A stretch of 15,802 nt of DNA from assembly GCA_007118795.1 (NCBI GenBank), contig SKQX01000073.1, forward strand, positions 1-15,802, written 5' to 3'. A program made the position numbers and the translations under genes. The notes under the pieces are model-generated. The model was not told the origin of the DNA. It saw nothing but the letters and a program-made list of their open reading frames with translations, and searched no databases. Each line of letters opens with the position of its first letter. Positions within the stretch are counted from its first letter, which is position 1. Below are positions 14,762-15,802 of the stretch, piece by piece. Source of the DNA: Thermoflexales bacterium (GTDB taxonomy: Bacteria > Chloroflexota > Anaerolineae > B4-G1).

Positions 14762-15502
14762 CTAACCCTCGCGCCTGATCAGCGGGAGCCAGATATGGTG
14801 AGGGGAAGCTGCGTCCATGACCTGCAGTATCTCAGCGTCCGGCGGGCCGGAGGCCAGTCCAATGGCGAAGAAGCTGTAGATCCGGTCGGGGTCAACCGTT
14901 ATGGTGTCCGCGGTAACCGGAAAGCCTAACGCCCGGACCTCCAGGTTGTGGCTCCCGGCCGGGACGGTCACATACGGTGTGACATCGCCATAGACGATGC
15001 TCTCAAACAACGGCTGCCCTTCGAGGAAGATGGAGATGGGCACTGGAGCATCAGGCACCAGGTGGACGAAGCGTCCCCGAACCATCCCGGGTGGCGGATA
15101 GGTGATGACGTCGGTTATCACAATACCCTCGAAGCCGCTCGCCCCCGGGCCCGGCGCCAGCATCCCCGCTGCGACCAGCGTGTGATGCGCGTTGAACGGG
15201 GCGGTGATGTAATCAGTTAGTATCGGAACATCCGGACCTGGGGAGCTCAACGTGACCGTGTACGTGCCGGCGGCGATGTCAACATATTCGCTGATCTCCC
15301 CAAACCGAAATCCGGTGAACAATGTATCGTCATGGAACAACACGTCGAGTTCGGGTGCGTCGGGAGACGCGTGGACGAACCGTACGCGCGCCCTATCCCG
15401 GGACGTTGGTGCCGACCCGGAGCCCGTCTCGGCCAAGACCGCGAGCGTGACCGCGGTCATACCCAGTGCTAGGACGGCAGATATCAGAATTGCGCGTTTC
15501 AT
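14762..15502 (-). CDS. Secreted DUF4397 protein with two repeats and C-terminal aromatic-LP motif
   Basis: 246 residues. The signal sequence is MKRAILISAV followed by a hydrophobic core to AVLAE (about 21-25). Two DUF4397 repeats follow, at about 40-90 (RVRFVHASPDAPELDV...SEYVDIAAGTYTV) and 143-192 (GRFVHLVPDAPVPI...TPYVTVPAGSHNLEV). DUF4397 is a beta-sandwich domain of cell-surface proteins with no known catalytic role. The C-terminus SPHHIWLPLIRREG repeats the aromatic-Leu-Pro pattern of the next gene. ATG 15502 is chosen over the open frame to 15565 because GGGAGG (15517-15512) lies 9 nt upstream and the signal peptide begins there. The gene has its own promoter and a leader of about 245 nt. 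Confidence 0.93.
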   Translation of the reverse strand: MKRAILISAVLALGMTAVTLAVLAETGSGSAPTSRDRARVRFVHASPDAPELDVLFHDDTLFTGFRFGEISEYVDIAAGTYTVTLSSPGPDVPILTDYITAPFNAHHTLVAAGMLAPGPGASGFEGIVITDVITYPPPGMVRGRFVHLVPDAPVPISIFLEGQPLFESIVYGDVTPYVTVPAGSHNLEVRALGFPVTADTITVDPDRIYSFFAIGLASGPPDAEILQVMDAASPHHIWLPLIRREG

Positions 15503-15748
15503 GGTGGTCAGCCTCCCTTCAACGGTGGTAGCTGCAATCGATGCGCTGGTCCTGATCGGACGCATTCAGGATCCCAGATGGCACGGGACGGGTCTGGCCG
15601 AAGCGCAGATCGCTTCAGAGCGGAACCCCTCCCCTGATGGGGGTTTGCGCCTTGCGAGTCCTCGTCCCGCGAGCCTTCGTGAGCTGGCGTCTGTGCCAAC
15701 CAGGAGAACCGGGAGTGCCGCCCCTGCAGGGGCAGGAATCCCGCCACA
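15503..15748 (-). ncRNA. Long structured 5' leader of the DUF4397 gene (candidate cis-regulatory RNA)
   Basis: From the predicted transcription start near 15748 to the ATG there are about 245 nt with no gene. In order of transcription: a 5' stem-loop, CGGGA/TCCCG (15743-15739 and 15714-15710) around the palindrome GCCCCTGCAGGGGC (15733-15720); competing stems AACCCC/GGGGTT (15645-15640 with 15629-15624) and CCCC/GGGG (15642-15639 with 15634-15631); a tight hairpin GAAGCG-N5-CGCTTC (15616-15600); then a single-stranded stretch with the GGGAGG site. I tried to match c-di-GMP, c-di-AMP, TPP, SAM, cobalamin and T-box cores and found none convincing. Confidence 0.4.
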
Positions 15749-15754
15749 TGTACC

Positions 15755-15784
15755 AGTATACCACACCTTGGACCCAGCAGTCAA
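15755..15784 (-). promoter_or_regulatory. Promoter of the DUF4397 gene with flanking inverted repeat
   Basis: On the minus strand -35 TTGACT (15784-15779) and -10 TATACT (15760-15755) have an 18-bp spacer, and TGG precedes the -10 (extended form). TACCAGT (15790-15784) and ACTGGTA (15757-15751) are perfect complements that overlap the -35 and the -10, a possible operator. Confidence 0.65.
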
Positions 15785-15802
15785 CTGGTATTCTTGCAGG
15801 GC

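Noticed and set aside
15600..15660. c-di-GMP-I (GEMM) riboswitch suggested by GCGCAAACCCC in the DUF4397 leader
   Set aside because: The tetraloop/receptor arrangement and the second conserved GGACGCAAAGCC block are missing.
1..15802. Insertion sequences, integrase genes, CRISPR arrays, toxin-antitoxin pairs
   Set aside because: No transposase or integrase motifs, no regularly spaced repeats and no target-site duplications seen.

Overview
The window is a GC-rich (by eye about 60-65 %) chromosomal segment of a free-living bacterium, most likely a Chloroflexota member of the Anaerolineae/Caldilineae type. The lineage call is an inference. It rests on small secreted proteins carrying an aromatic-Leu-Pro segment at or near a terminus, DUF4397 and Pro/Thr-rich surface lipoproteins, and a Maf and RibD-like protein typical of that phylum. 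I see no phage, transposon, plasmid, CRISPR, rRNA or tRNA features.

Layout, left half. A 5'-truncated gene for a secreted beta-rich hypothetical protein (1-582) is followed by about 620 bp without a convincing gene, GC-rich and hairpin-dense. Then comes a plus-strand group: zwf (1202-2668) and pgl (2691-3407), the first two steps of the oxidative pentose phosphate pathway; a Tat-exported lipoprotein with an internal duplication (3490-4557); and a two-helix DUF4405-type membrane protein (4561-4857). After a 307-bp gap with possible gene debris and a nested inverted repeat that runs into the -10 element, an EamA-family transporter (5165-6094) converges on rsgA (6137-7141, minus). rsgA and a clan GH-A glycosidase-like lipoprotein (7614-8897, plus) are divergent, each with a near-consensus sigma70-type promoter in the 472 bp between them.

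Layout, right half, all minus strand, read from the right: a DUF4397 surface protein (15502-14762) behind a promoter and a roughly 245-nt structured leader; a secreted alpha/beta hydrolase (14616-13372); a flavodoxin-domain protein (13286-12807); a RibD-C/DHFR-type reductase (12695-11934); maf (11875-11207); and a class B penicillin-binding protein (11207-8967) whose ATG overlaps the maf stop as TGATG.

How the parts fit. zwf and pgl make NADPH, while the flavodoxin, the RibD-like reductase and the DUF4405 protein are redox-type functions whose partners are not visible. maf and the penicillin-binding protein form a translationally coupled nucleotide-housekeeping and cell-wall pair. Four to six products are exported, so the window is rich in envelope functions. 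The most unusual signals are regulatory: three genes start only 9-10 nt after a -10 hexamer (probably leaderless mRNAs), two promoters share an AATACCA...TGGTATA inverted arrangement, and the DUF4397 gene has a long structured leader. At protein level, three exported products share an aromatic-LP motif that could be a sorting or anchoring tag. No clearly new multi-gene system is evident; the Tat lipoprotein/DUF4405 pair is the closest candidate.
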